Origin: Candidatus Dormiibacterota bacterium
GTDB lineage: Bacteria > Chloroflexota > Dormibacteria > Aeolococcales > Bog-877
Assembly: GCA_030038765.1 (NCBI GenBank)
Contig: JASHRA010000109.1
Span: forward strand, 1-9,404
Direction: 5' to 3'
Length of the DNA: 9,404 nucleotides
The position numbers and the translations under genes were made by a program. Shown one piece after another: positions 1 through 9,399 of the stretch; position 1 is the first letter of the stretch; each line of letters starts with the position of its first letter. Below the pieces are notes generated by a model that worked only from the letters and a program-made list of their open reading frames with translations, did no database searches and was not told the DNA's origin.

Positions 1-2576
<2,576 letters not shown>

Positions 2577-2578
2577 CG

Positions 2579-2582
2579 CTCC
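2579..2582 (-). promoter_or_regulatory. Weak, very close Shine-Dalgarno (GGAG) for secA
   Basis: GGAG lies in the 12-nt gap between the GT87 stop and the secA ATG, with only 2 nt between it and the start codon. That is tighter than the usual 5-9 nt. secA translation may therefore depend on ribosomes finishing the GT87 gene as much as on this site. Confidence 0.35.
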
Positions 2583-2588
2583 AGCGAA

Positions 2589-4067
2589 TTATGCCCCGGC
2601 TGGATTCCTGGCAATCCCGGCGGGGGCGGGCTCCTGGAAGTAGGCGGGACCGGTGCCGGCCCCGCCCACCTCCATCCAGCAGGTCCGGGCGCCCTCCACC
2701 ACCAGCACCAGCACGGCCACCGGGGTGAGCCCCACGGCCAGCGTGTGGAAGGCGTAGACGGGGGGCAGCAGGGCCAGGCAGAGCAGGCACGTGCCGGCCC
2801 CGAAGCCGGTCAGGCGGGGGTCGGTGCGCAGCTGCCAGAGCAGGGGGGCCAGGACCACCGCCAGGGCCAGGCCCAGCTCCCAGGGCAGGAGCCGGCCCGG
2901 CCAGATGAGCAGGAAGAGCGCCAGCACCAGGGCCGAGAGGCCCAGGCCCAGGCCGTGCACCCGGCGCGCGTCCCGGCCCACGGTGAGCATGAAGAGGGGC
3001 AGGAGCAGGAGGTCGTCGTTGGGGTGCGCGTAGGGCGTCACCAGCAGCCAGAGCGCGACCGGCAGGCCCACGGCCCAGCAGATCCGTCCCACAGGGCTGA
3101 CCCGGCGCCAGTCCCCCGAGAGCAGGACCCAGGCCCCGAACACGGCCATGCCGACCAGCGCCAGGGCCACCAGCGCCAGCGTCGCCGGCGAGGTCAGCCC
3201 GGCCTCCAGGTGCCAGCTCCGGGGAGCCGCCGGGATGAGGCCGGGGAGCCCGGCCAGGTCGGGCTGGTGGCCGGCCACGGAGTGGCTGAACTGGACCAGC
3301 TCCCGCCACCAGGGCCCGAGCCGGGTCCAGCTGACCCCGAGCCAGACCAGGGCGGCGGCGAGGAAGCCCAGCGCGAAGCGGCGGGCCCGCCCGGCCTCGG
3401 GGAGGAGGGCGAGGCAGAGGAAGACCGGGGCCGGCCAGAGCAGGGTGGGCTTGATCAGGATGAGGCCCATGACGGCGCCGGCCGCGAGGGGCCGCTCGTG
3501 CCAGGCGAGCAGCATGGAGCCGGCCACGGCGGCGAAGAGGAGGGCGTCGAACTGGCCGTCGAGGAGTCCCAGGAGGCCGATCCAGGAGACGACCACGGCC
3601 GCCGCCAGGGTGGTGGTGTGGCGCCAGCCCAGGTCCCGCGCCAGCAGGGTCAGGGTCAGCAGCAGCGCCGCCAGGCCGACCACGGTGAAGAGGGCGTAGC
3701 TGATCCAGAAGGGCAGCCCGGAGAGCGGCACCATGAGCCAGGCGGTGAGGGGCGGGTCGGCGAACTGGTCGAGGACGGCGTTGTTGCCCGGGTAGGGCAG
3801 GGCCAGCTGCTCGGCCGCCTGGAGCAGGTGGAGCCGATAGGGGCTGAGGCCCTGGGCCAGCAGGTGACCGGCGGCGTAGAAGTCACGGTAGTCGTCCGCC
3901 AGCCCGCCCGGCCGGGCCGGGAACTCACGGGTCAGGACGTAGGCGGCCAGGCCCGCGATGCAGCCCAGGACCACCGCCAGCACCAACCAGCGCAGGCGTC
4001 GGCTGCGGCCCTCCAGGAGCTGCTCCAGGCTTCCCGCCCCCGGGCTCGCGGTCACCGGTGGGTTCAC
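2589..4067 (-). CDS. GT87 / DUF2029 family polytopic membrane glycosyltransferase
   Basis: A 492-residue multi-spanning protein of the GT-C fold. GT87 members (the mycobacterial PimE type) transfer mannose or another sugar from a polyprenyl-phosphate donor to an acceptor outside the membrane. Family signs: first membrane segment at about 28-44, followed by the acidic loop DDYRDFYAAGHLLAQGLSPY (58-77) carrying the candidate catalytic aspartates; ADPPLTAWLMVPLSGLPF (103-120); GQFDALLF with a following PLAAGAVMGLILIKPTLLWP (about 171-212), the recognisable DUF2029 core; and TPYAHPNDDLLLLPLFML (344-361) near the end. About ten or more hydrophobic helices are visible, and a soluble tail follows about 458. 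The start is GTG at 4065-4067, which overlaps the permease stop as GTGA; no Shine-Dalgarno is visible, which suggests coupling. A second GTG four codons later (V5) is an alternative. Donor and acceptor sugars cannot be read from the sequence. Confidence 0.85.
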   Translation of the reverse strand: MNPPVTASPGAGSLEQLLEGRSRRLRWLVLAVVLGCIAGLAAYVLTREFPARPGGLADDYRDFYAAGHLLAQGLSPYRLHLLQAAEQLALPYPGNNAVLDQFADPPLTAWLMVPLSGLPFWISYALFTVVGLAALLLTLTLLARDLGWRHTTTLAAAVVVSWIGLLGLLDGQFDALLFAAVAGSMLLAWHERPLAAGAVMGLILIKPTLLWPAPVFLCLALLPEAGRARRFALGFLAAALVWLGVSWTRLGPWWRELVQFSHSVAGHQPDLAGLPGLIPAAPRSWHLEAGLTSPATLALVALALVGMAVFGAWVLLSGDWRRVSPVGRICWAVGLPVALWLLVTPYAHPNDDLLLLPLFMLTVGRDARRVHGLGLGLSALVLALFLLIWPGRLLPWELGLALAVVLAPLLWQLRTDPRLTGFGAGTCLLCLALLPPVYAFHTLAVGLTPVAVLVLVVEGARTCWMEVGGAGTGPAYFQEPAPAGIARNPAGA

Positions 4068-6568
4068 TCGACGAGCAGGGCTGCCATGGGGTCGAGATTA
4101 GCGAGGCGGCGGGCCGGCGCCAGGGCTGCCAGCAGGATCGCCACCACCACCGCGCCCAGGAGGACCAGCACCGCCGTCAGCGGGACCTGGAAGGTGAGCG
4201 GCAGGGCTGGCGAGCTGGCGGCGTGGGCCTCGGGCGCGATCAGCCCGATCCCGGCCGCCGCCCCCAGCAGCGCGCCCACCAGGGCGGTGGCCAGCGCCTC
4301 CCCCACCACGGCGCGCCGCAGCGCCGCGGAGCTGGTGCCCACGACGCGCAGCAGCGCCATCTCGCGGCCGCCCGAGCGGGCTCCCAGGAGCAGGGTGTCG
4401 GCGGCGGCCAGGATGGCGATGACCACTCCCACCAGGGCCAGGGCGGAGAGAGCGGCGACGTCGTTCTCCACCCCCTGGTCGACGCCCTGGCGGACGGCCG
4501 ACACCGTCTCTGCCTCCATGCCGTACTGGAAGGACGCCTCCGAAACGTGGCGCGAGATCGAGGCCGGGCCACGGAGCTGGAGCTGTAGCAGGTCGAAGCC
4601 TCCCGCGGCGGCCCCGAAGTGCCTCTCGGCCGCGGTCTGGCTCAGCAGCAAGCTCTCCTCCCCGCTCGGCCCCGGCAGCGTGTGGGCCACCACGCCGGCT
4701 ACCCGGAGGCGGGCGGAGCCGCTGCCCGCCTCCAGCTGCAGCTCCGAGCCGACCCGGGCCCCCAGGGACTGGGCCAGCTCCAGCGGCAGCAGCACCGCCC
4801 GGCCCTCGGCGACCTCCCGGAGGGCCGCCCCGCGGCTCCCCTGGAGGAACTGGAGCGCCCCGGTCCGGGAGTAGGGAGCGACGGCGGTGGCGGCGACCTC
4901 CAGGGCCTGGTGACCGACCCTGCCGTCGAGGAAGCGGACCGGCGCCACCGCCTGGACCGCCGAGGCCCCCGCGTCGTGCCGCAGGCGGGCCAGCAGCTGC
5001 TCCTCCACGGTGCGGCTCTGCGGGGTCGGGCTGACGACCAGGTACTGGCCCACGAAGAGATGGTCGACCCAGACCGAGCCCGCCCCCAGGGCCGAGCCGG
5101 TGAGCCCGACCAGGCCGGTCGCGGTGGCGACGCTGACGAACAGCACCAGCAGGGCCAGCCAGGTGCCCGCCGGCCGGGCCCGGGTGCGGATGGCGAGGGC
5201 ATCGGGGGGCGCCCCCACCAGCGGCGCCAGCAGCGCCCCCAGACGGACCACGAGGAAGGGCCCGACCCAGCTGAGGGCCGCGCCCACGGCGACGTAGGAG
5301 CAGATCGCGCCCAGGCCCACCCCGAGGCTGCCCCCGGAGCTGAAGGCCAGGTAGGCGAGGGCCGCCCCCCCGACGATCAGGGGCAGCTGGAGGAGCCACC
5401 AGCGCCGCCGCGCCGGGGGAGCCGGCCCCGCCGCCAGCAGGGGCGGCAGCGAGGCGGCCCGGAGCGCGGGCGGGAAGGCCGCGGCCAGGCCCAGGAATAG
5501 GACCAGCAGGAAGGTGCCCGCGCTCCAGGCCGGCTCCGGGCTGATGGCGGCCTGGGAGCCGGCCGGGGCCGAGGCCCAGAGCAGCACCTGGGCCAGCAGG
5601 TAGCCCGCGCCCACCCCCAGGAGACCGCCCAGGCAGGCCAGCAGCAGTGCCTCCCGGAGGAAGCTGCGCACCACCAGCTGGGGGCTGGCGCCGGCGACCC
5701 GGAGCAGCCCGACCTCGCGCCGGCGCTCGGCCACCAGCGAGCCCAGGGTGGAGCCGATCACCACCAGCGCCAGACCCAGGCTGAGGGCCGTGACCGCGTC
5801 CAGGATGGGGCGCAGCTCGGCCGCCGGGTCGCCGTCGGGCAGCGAGCGGGGGTCACTCACCGTGAACTGCGTGTGGATGGCGCCGGGGAGCTGGCGCAGG
5901 AGCTGGTCCAGGTCCGCTCCCGGACGCAGCCGGACCGCCAGGTCGGTGGTCCGGAGCCCGGCGCCGAAGTAGCTGGCGGCCGCCCCCGGGGTGACATAGA
6001 CGGAGTCTTCGGTGAAGGGCGCGCCGGGGCCGGAGTCGGAGACCACGCCGACCACGCGGAAGGGGCGGCTGCCGTGGGAGCCGACCAGGCGCAGCCGCTG
6101 CCCCGGGGCGACCCGCCCCGGGGTCTGGGCCCCGCTGCTGAGGCTGAGCCCGGGGGCCAGGTCCTGGCTGACCGCCACCTGACGCGGGGCCGAGGGAGCC
6201 CGCCCCCGCACCAGCGGCAGCGGGCGCAGGGCCACGCCCTCGGCCCCGGCCGCCACCAGCACCACCTGCCGGAAGCCGCCCGAGGGGAGCTGGGCCAGGT
6301 CCGCCTTCTGCTCCAGGGGCGCGACCAGGGCGACCGCCGGGAGACGGGAGACGGCCTTCGTCTCGGCGGCGGTGAAGCCCTGCTCGCCGAAGGGCTGGAT
6401 GTCGTACTGGGCGGAGCCGGCACGGGCCGCCACCGCCGCCGCCGCCTGTCCCTGGAGGGCGGCGGCGGTGAGCTGGGTGCCGAGCACGGCGCCCCCGCCC
6501 AGGGCGAGCGCCGCCAGGGCCAGGAGGAGCCGGACCCCGCCCCCGCGGCGCCAGATCAGCGGGATCAA
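4064..6568 (-). CDS. ABC transporter permease with two FtsX repeats (MacB/LolC-like)
   Basis: This 834-residue protein has the 10-helix layout of duplicated FtsX permeases. A first helix (about 13-33) is followed by a large extracytoplasmic domain (about 34-254) and an FtsX core of three helices (about 255-278, 303-330, 350-370) with the typical ERRREVGLLRVAGASP coupling loop (281-296). The second half repeats this: helices at about 393-411 and 416-436, a helix at about 469-492, an outer domain (about 493-704), then a second core (706-728, 755-778, 797-818) with GGREMALLRVVGTS (733-746). Such proteins work with the adjacent ATPase in lipoprotein, peptide or drug export or in mechanical signalling. 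The start is TTG at 6566-6568: an in-frame TGA (the ATPase stop) lies 15 nt upstream, and the first internal GTG would remove most of the first helix. No Shine-Dalgarno is visible. No membrane-fusion protein is nearby, so a tripartite MacAB pump is unlikely. The substrate is unknown. Confidence 0.88.
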   Translation of the reverse strand: MIPLIWRRGGGVRLLLALAALALGGGAVLGTQLTAAALQGQAAAAVAARAGSAQYDIQPFGEQGFTAAETKAVSRLPAVALVAPLEQKADLAQLPSGGFRQVVLVAAGAEGVALRPLPLVRGRAPSAPRQVAVSQDLAPGLSLSSGAQTPGRVAPGQRLRLVGSHGSRPFRVVGVVSDSGPGAPFTEDSVYVTPGAAASYFGAGLRTTDLAVRLRPGADLDQLLRQLPGAIHTQFTVSDPRSLPDGDPAAELRPILDAVTALSLGLALVVIGSTLGSLVAERRREVGLLRVAGASPQLVVRSFLREALLLACLGGLLGVGAGYLLAQVLLWASAPAGSQAAISPEPAWSAGTFLLVLFLGLAAAFPPALRAASLPPLLAAGPAPPARRRWWLLQLPLIVGGAALAYLAFSSGGSLGVGLGAICSYVAVGAALSWVGPFLVVRLGALLAPLVGAPPDALAIRTRARPAGTWLALLVLFVSVATATGLVGLTGSALGAGSVWVDHLFVGQYLVVSPTPQSRTVEEQLLARLRHDAGASAVQAVAPVRFLDGRVGHQALEVAATAVAPYSRTGALQFLQGSRGAALREVAEGRAVLLPLELAQSLGARVGSELQLEAGSGSARLRVAGVVAHTLPGPSGEESLLLSQTAAERHFGAAAGGFDLLQLQLRGPASISRHVSEASFQYGMEAETVSAVRQGVDQGVENDVAALSALALVGVVIAILAAADTLLLGARSGGREMALLRVVGTSSAALRRAVVGEALATALVGALLGAAAGIGLIAPEAHAASSPALPLTFQVPLTAVLVLLGAVVVAILLAALAPARRLANLDPMAALLVE

Positions 6569-6583
6569 GGCGGGGCGGGCCGC

Positions 6584-7378
6584 TCAGAGGCCATGGAAGC
6601 TGAGCCGCTCGAGCAGGGGAGCGGTGTCGTGGACAGTACGCCGGCCCAGCTCCACCACCTCCCGCAGGCCGCCGTCGACCATGATCGCGACGCGGTCCGC
6701 ATAGGCCGCCGTGCGCACGTCGTGGGTGACCACGAGGATGGTGCGCTGCTCCCGCCGGCAGAGGTTGAGCAGCAGCTCCAGGACGGAGCGGCCGGCGTGG
6801 TAGTCGAGGTTGCCGGTGGGCTCGTCGGCGAGCAGGAGCGCCGGGTCGGTGACCAGGGCCCGGGCCACCGCCACCCGCTGCTGCTCGCCGCCGGAGATCT
6901 CCTCGGGCCGGCGCCCCTGGAGCCCGGTGAGGCCGAGGGTGGTCATCACCCGCTCCGCCCGGGCGCGGGCGTCACGGTCCCGACCCAGCCCCCGCAGGGG
7001 CCAGGCCCGACCCCGCTCCAGGCGGTAGGGAAGGACCACGTTCTCCGCCGCGGTCAGCCCCGGCAGCAGGTTGAAGAACTGGAAGATGAAGCCGACGTGG
7101 CGGCGGCGGAAGGCGCTGCGCTGGGCCTCGGGGAGCGCGTAGAGGTCGGTCCCGGCCAGCACCACCTGGCCCCGGTCGGGCGCCACCAGCCCGCCCAGGA
7201 GGTGGAGCAGGGTCGACTTGCCGCAGCCGCTGGGCCCCATGACGGCGAAGAACTCGCCCCGGCGGAGGCTCAGCGAGACGTCCCCCACCACCTCCCGCGG
7301 GTGCCGCGCCTGGGGGTAGCTCTTGCTCAGCCCCCGGGCCTCCAGAACCGCCTCGGGCGCCGGGGGCGCCTCACTCAT
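6584..7378 (-). CDS. ABC transporter ATP-binding protein, MacB/LolD-type
   Basis: A 264-residue nucleotide-binding subunit that should power the permease encoded just downstream. All ATPase motifs are intact: Walker A GPSGCGKST (48-56), Q-loop FIFQFFNLLP (97-106, Q100), signature ISGGEQQRV (161-169), Walker B LLLADEPTGNLD (181-192) and the switch histidine in VVTHD (216-220, H219). ADEPTGNLD and the FQFFNLLP form are typical of the LolD/MacB/FtsE branch that pairs with FtsX-fold permeases. A segment rich in Arg (about 121-143) lengthens the helical region slightly. The ATG at 7376-7378 lies inside the end of the CAP gene (8-nt overlap, ATGAGTGA), and no Shine-Dalgarno stands at proper distance, so coupling to the CAP gene is likely. 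The gene ends in TGA, in the same frame as the permease. Confidence 0.95.
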   Translation of the reverse strand: MSEAPPAPEAVLEARGLSKSYPQARHPREVVGDVSLSLRRGEFFAVMGPSGCGKSTLLHLLGGLVAPDRGQVVLAGTDLYALPEAQRSAFRRRHVGFIFQFFNLLPGLTAAENVVLPYRLERGRAWPLRGLGRDRDARARAERVMTTLGLTGLQGRRPEEISGGEQQRVAVARALVTDPALLLADEPTGNLDYHAGRSVLELLLNLCRREQRTILVVTHDVRTAAYADRVAIMVDGGLREVVELGRRTVHDTAPLLERLSFHGL

Positions 7379-8204
7379 CGAGGTAGCTGCTGATCACCTG
7401 GTCGATGGTGCCGCTGAGCAGGCCCCGCTGGAGGCGCGGCTCGCGCGAGCCGACCCCCCGGGCGGGCGGCTTGGGCTTCGGCTTGGGGGTGGGGGTCGGC
7501 GTGGGAGTGGGCGCGGGCGTGGCCGAGGAGCGGGGCGGCGGGGGCGCCGAGCCGTTGCTGCTCGGGGGGGGAGCGGCCCCGGCCACCTCGACGAACTCCT
7601 CGGCGAACATGTAGACGTCGCTGTAGGGGCCGCCGCCGCTGCCCGGGTAGTTCCAGGGGCCGGCGTAGTACCAGGAGCCGACCCCCAGCTCGTCGTAGTC
7701 GCCGAGGATGTTGGCCCGGTGCGGGGCCGAGTCCATGAACATCTGGTTGATCTCGGCGGCCGGGTCCGAGTAGCCGCTCAGCCAGCCCACGTTCTCGCCC
7801 GCGGACTCCCAGGGGACGCCGTCCGCGCTCATGATCGGCCAGACGTAGCCGGCGTCGGCGCTGCAGCCCGGGATCTGGTGCGAGAAGTAGTCGCGGGTGA
7901 GCATGTCCGCCGCCCTGCCGTAGATGGGCGAGGGGCTGCAGCCGTAGTAGGGGCGGTCCTCGGCGATCCCGTCCAGGATCGAGTTCTGGGCCAGCGCCGC
8001 CTCGCCGTTGCTGGTCCGGTCCTGGTTGGTGAGGGCGAAGAGCTGGCTGTCGTAGGGGGTGGCGCCGCCCACCGGCTGGGCCAGCGCCGGCCGCGCCGCC
8101 AGCAGCAGCAGCCCCGCCCCCAAGAGGAGCGCCCCCAGCCCCCCGCCGAGGCGGGGGACGAGGCGCGCCGCCCGTCCCCGCCCCGGCTCCCGGGCTTCAG
8201 CCAA
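7371..8204 (-). CDS. Secreted CAP-domain (SCP/PR-1-like) protein with Pro/Thr/Lys linker
   Basis: A 277-residue exported protein. The N-terminus has a basic stretch (R9-R18), a hydrophobic core (about 21-37) and an ALA-Q cleavage site near residue 42, so a Sec signal peptide is expected. Residues about 52-208 form a CAP domain: LTNQDRTSNGEAAL (58-71), DYFSHQ (105-110), SAGENVGW (134-141) and PHRANILGDYDELGVGSW (161-178). These supply the usual His-Glu-His cleft residues H109, E137 and H162. C89 and C114 could pair as a disulfide. A linker (about 209-250) with TP repeats turning into KP repeats leads to a C-terminal segment ending SGTIDQVISSYLDE, which I do not recognise. CAP proteins have varied roles, and no enzyme activity can be assigned. 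The TTG start at 8202-8204 overlaps the cpaF stop by 8 nt; AGAGG lies 4 nt upstream, and later starts would spoil the signal peptide. Confidence 0.88.
   Translation of the reverse strand: MAEAREPGRGRAARLVPRLGGGLGALLLGAGLLLLAARPALAQPVGGATPYDSQLFALTNQDRTSNGEAALAQNSILDGIAEDRPYYGCSPSPIYGRAADMLTRDYFSHQIPGCSADAGYVWPIMSADGVPWESAGENVGWLSGYSDPAAEINQMFMDSAPHRANILGDYDELGVGSWYYAGPWNYPGSGGGPYSDVYMFAEEFVEVAGAAPPPSSNGSAPPPPRSSATPAPTPTPTPTPKPKPKPPARGVGSREPRLQRGLLSGTIDQVISSYLDE
7464..7517 (-). repeat. Pro-Thr / Pro-Lys dipeptide repeat encoding the CAP-protein linker
   Basis: Residues about 230-247 of the CAP protein read as alternating PT then PK dipeptides, from an imperfect 6-nt repeat in the DNA (GGGGTG/GGCTTG-like units on the plus strand). 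Such stalks are expected to be extended and unstructured, spacing the CAP domain from the C-terminal segment. The switch from neutral PT to positively charged PK is abrupt. Slippage could change its length between strains. Confidence 0.75.
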
Positions 8205-9393
8205 GGCGCCTCTGCAGGGGGCCGACGGGGATGTTGGGCAGCCGCACCGCCGAGACCTGGTCGGTGCGCCGGTCGGGGAAGAGGCGGGAGATCTCGGGGG
8301 GCAGGGGCAGGCCCATGTCGAAGAGGCGGTCGATGATCTGGGGCCGGACCCCGGTCAGGGCGAACTCGTTGCGCAGGTTGCCCTGGGCGTCAGCGCCCTC
8401 CGCCTTCATGAGGAAGATGTCCTGCATGGTGATGGTGTCTCCCTCCATCCCCACCACCTCGCTGATGGCGGTGATGCGGCGGCTCCCGTCGCGCAGGCGG
8501 TTGAGCTGGACCACGATGTCGATGGCGGCCGCGATCTGCTGCCGGATCGCCTTCGAGGGCAGCTCCACGCCGCCCATCAGCACCTGGGTCTCGAGCCGGG
8601 CCAGGCTGTCCCGCGGGTTGTTGGCGTGGATGGTGGTGAGGGAGCCGTCGTGGCCCGTGTTCATGGCCTGGAGCATGTCCAGCGCCTCACCGCCCCGGAC
8701 CTCGCCCACCACGATGCGGTCGGGGCGCATCCGCAGGGCGTTGATGACCAGGTCGCGGATGTTGACGCGGCCCTCGCCGCGGACGTCGGCGGGTCGCGCC
8801 TCGAGTCGGCAGACGTGCTCCTGGTGGAGCTGCAGCTCGGCCGCGTCCTCGATGGTGACGATGCGCTCGTCCGGGGGGATGAAGCCGGAGCAGATGTTGA
8901 GCAGCGTCGTCTTGCCGGCCCCGGTGCCGCCCGAGATGAGGACGTTGGCCCGGGCCAGGACGCAGGCCTGGAGGAAGGAGGCCCCGGCCTCGTCGACGGT
9001 GCCGAAGTGGATCAGGTCGATGATCCGCAGCCGCTCCTTGGCGAACTTGCGGATGGTCAGCATGGGGCCGTCGATGGCGATCGGGGGCACCACCGCGTTG
9101 ACCCGGGAGCCGTCCAGCAGGCGGGCGTCGCAGAGGGGCTGGCGCACGTCCACCCGGCGGCCCACGGCGGCCACGATGAGGTCGATCACCTTGAGCAGGT
9201 GCTCGGCGTCGCGGAAGCGCACGTCGGTGAGCAGGATCTTGCCCTGGGACTCGACGTAGACCATCTCCGGGCCCACCACCATGATCTCGGTGAGGCTGTC
9301 GTCCTCGACCAGGACCCGGAGCGGGCCGAGAGCCTGGAGGTAGCCCTCCATGCTCTGCTGACGCTCGTCAGCTGTGACGTCGACGGGGCTCAT
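8197..9393 (-). CDS. cpaF: CpaF/TadA-type type II/IV secretion system ATPase (Tad pilus motor)
   Basis: A 398-residue hexameric-motor ATPase of the Tad/Flp pilus branch, expected to power pilin assembly or secretion from the cytoplasmic face. The N-terminal domain has the family pattern DDSLTEIMVVGPEMVYVES (31-49), VGRRVDVRQPLCDARLLDGS (77-96) and RVNAVVPP (97-104). The catalytic domain has Walker A GGTGAGKTT (155-163), the Asp box IVTIEDAAELQL (178-189), Walker B with RMRPDRIVVGEVRGGEALDM (221-240) and the His box TGHDGSLTTIHANNP (246-260). All are intact. It is shorter at the N-terminus than many CpaF proteins, which carry an extra 40-100 residues. A tail after about 370 (from FPDRRTDQ) is not part of the conserved core. 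The ATG at 9391-9393 has AGGAG 6 nt upstream, which fixes the start. Unusually, the next gene is not tadB but a CAP protein. Whether this ATPase serves pilus extension or another Tad-like machine depends on genes outside the window. Confidence 0.95.
   Translation of the reverse strand: MSPVDVTADERQQSMEGYLQALGPLRVLVEDDSLTEIMVVGPEMVYVESQGKILLTDVRFRDAEHLLKVIDLIVAAVGRRVDVRQPLCDARLLDGSRVNAVVPPIAIDGPMLTIRKFAKERLRIIDLIHFGTVDEAGASFLQACVLARANVLISGGTGAGKTTLLNICSGFIPPDERIVTIEDAAELQLHQEHVCRLEARPADVRGEGRVNIRDLVINALRMRPDRIVVGEVRGGEALDMLQAMNTGHDGSLTTIHANNPRDSLARLETQVLMGGVELPSKAIRQQIAAAIDIVVQLNRLRDGSRRITAISEVVGMEGDTITMQDIFLMKAEGADAQGNLRNEFALTGVRPQIIDRLFDMGLPLPPEISRLFPDRRTDQVSAVRLPNIPVGPLQRRLG
8209..8213 (-). 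promoter_or_regulatory. Candidate Shine-Dalgarno AGAGG supporting the TTG start of the CAP gene
   Basis: AGAGG sits 4 nt upstream of the TTG at 8202-8204, inside the 3' end of cpaF. It is the main nucleotide evidence for choosing this TTG. The other evidence is that the resulting N-terminus makes a complete signal peptide. Confidence 0.4.
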
Positions 9394-9399
9394 TGACTA

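Noticed and set aside
2577..2588. Possible terminator between the GT87 gene and secA.
   Set aside because: The gap is 12 nt, has no stable stem-loop with a U-run, and contains the secA ribosome binding site.
4098..5399. A minus-strand open frame of 433 codons inside the permease gene.
   Set aside because: Gly/Arg/Pro-rich shifted frame without hydrophobic helices; the permease frame carries the FtsX repeats.
6584..7378. MacB tripartite drug-efflux assignment for the ABC pair.
   Set aside because: No MacA-like membrane-fusion gene or TolC-type outer-membrane gene is present, and the permease has ten helices with two FtsX repeats rather than the four-helix MacB layout.
7464..7517. Short repeat considered as a CRISPR or regulatory repeat.
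   Set aside because: Units are 6 nt, in frame, and encode the Pro-Thr/Pro-Lys linker; there are no spacers.
5873..9396. Long plus-strand open frames opposite the permease, ATPase, CAP and cpaF genes.
   Set aside because: They are antisense shadows with biased composition; the minus strand has intact motif-bearing proteins throughout.
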